In this document: positions 5,224 to 5,704 of the stretch, piece after piece
Numbering within the stretch: position 1 is the stretch's first letter
Layout: every line of letters starts with the position of its first letter
From: an uncultured Desulfomonile sp.
GTDB taxonomy: Bacteria > Desulfobacterota > Desulfomonilia > Desulfomonilales > Desulfomonilaceae
Assembly: GCA_903853735.1 (NCBI GenBank)
Contig: CAINUH010000434.1
Coordinates: forward strand, 1 to 5,704
Length of the DNA stretch: 5,704 bases
Direction of reading: 5' to 3'
Made by a program: the position numbers and the translations under genes
Notes under the pieces: model-generated
Told to the model about the DNA's origin: nothing
Database searches by the model: none
What the model saw: the letters and a program-made list of their open reading frames with translations, nothing else

Positions 5224-5704
5224 ATGAATAGATTGCTCAGCCCATACATCAAAAACGACCTCCCCGAAAAAATCGTGCTCCTCAGCGGTCCCCGCCAATC
5301 CGGAAAAACGACCATTGCAAAGATGCTCGTCCGGGACTTTGACTATTTCAATTACGACCTTGCCGAGCACCGCGTGGCGCTCATGGAAAAAAGCTGGCGA
5401 CGGGATTGTGCTCTGGTTATTTTCGACGAACTCCACAAGATGAAGAACTGGAAATCGTGGCTGAAGGGCATCTATGATACGAGCGGACTGAAGCCGCCCA
5501 TGCTCGTGACGGGAAGCGCAAGGCTCGATACGGCCCGCAGGACCGGCGATTCCCTCGCCGGCCGTTTCTTTGCGTACCGCCTGCATCCCCTGGATCTTAA
5601 GGAGGTCAAGACCCTTCTTACGTCTGAAGAGGCGTTCGACCGGTTCATGCGATTCGGAGGATTTCCTGAACCGTTCCTGAAAGGCCAAGAAATATTTTAC
5701 AACC
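5224..5704 (+). CDS. AAA_14/DUF4143-type ATPase (partial, C-terminus cut by window edge)
   Basis: The frame is open from the ATG at 5224 to the window end, 160 codons. The N-terminal AAA domain is clear: Walker A GPRQSGKT (22-29), Walker B ALVIFDELHK (63-72) with D68-E69, sensor-1-like VTGSAR (95-100), then GDSLAGRF (108-115) and RFGGFPEPFL (143-152). This order is the signature of AAA_14 ATPases, which normally continue into a C-terminal DUF4143 domain for a total near 380-400 residues, so more than half the protein is outside the window. The family is common in bacteria and archaea, often in several unrelated copies per genome, and its role is unproven. Sampled 60-base stretches here are 53-68% GC against about 45% in one sample from the substrate-binding gene, a mild hint of separate origin. 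It is transcribed away from the zinc ribbon cluster. Confidence 0.92.
   Translation, partial: MNRLLSPYIKNDLPEKIVLLSGPRQSGKTTIAKMLVRDFDYFNYDLAEHRVALMEKSWRRDCALVIFDELHKMKNWKSWLKGIYDTSGLKPPMLVTGSARLDTARRTGDSLAGRFFAYRLHPLDLKEVKTLLTSEEAFDRFMRFGGFPEPFLKGQEIFYN

Noticed and set aside
5125..5688. Long minus-strand frame of 187 codons opposite the ATPase gene
   Set aside because: It lies antisense to a frame with clear Walker A, Walker B and sensor motifs, and its own translation shows no family features.

Overview
The window looks like a piece of a bacterial chromosome of roughly 50% GC. The genes are a periplasmic NMT1/THI5-type substrate-binding protein, a lipobox lipoprotein, a YgiQ/Elp3-like radical SAM protein, an FmdB-type zinc ribbon and an AAA_14/DUF4143 ATPase. 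This set, with the diderm-style export signals, fits an anaerobic Desulfobacterota (former Deltaproteobacteria) best. That placement is inference from gene content; there is no rRNA or taxonomic marker here.

Layout. At 1-968 (minus) is the N-terminal 322 codons of an ABC transporter substrate-binding protein with a signal peptide, running off the left edge. A 173-bp divergent region (969-1141) holds a plausible promoter for that gene with a GATCA-N5-TGATC inverted repeat touching its -35 box. At 1142-2086 (plus) is a WalW-like polysaccharide deacetylase-fold protein. It converges on a four-gene minus-strand cluster that reads right to left: FmdB-type zinc ribbon (4754-5014), lipoprotein (4031-4639), radical SAM protein (3102-3974) and an unrecognised protein (2144-3145 or 2144-3010) that probably overlaps the end of the radical SAM gene. 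A good promoter and a very strong Shine-Dalgarno precede the zinc ribbon gene. At the right edge (5224-5704, plus) is the N-terminal 160 codons of an AAA_14 ATPase. Its likely promoter sits so close to the ATG that the transcript may be leaderless, and a perfect 18-bp palindrome lies just upstream.

How the genes might work together. The zinc ribbon, lipoprotein, radical SAM and unknown genes are co-oriented and closely spaced and may be co-transcribed, but no common pathway can be read from the sequence. The substrate-binding protein and the deacetylase share only a divergent regulatory region. The ATPase looks like an independent unit, possibly acquired on its own. The least understood and most interesting parts are the unknown gene downstream of the radical SAM gene and the compact control region of the ATPase. 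No RNA genes, CRISPR arrays, insertion sequences or attachment sites were seen.
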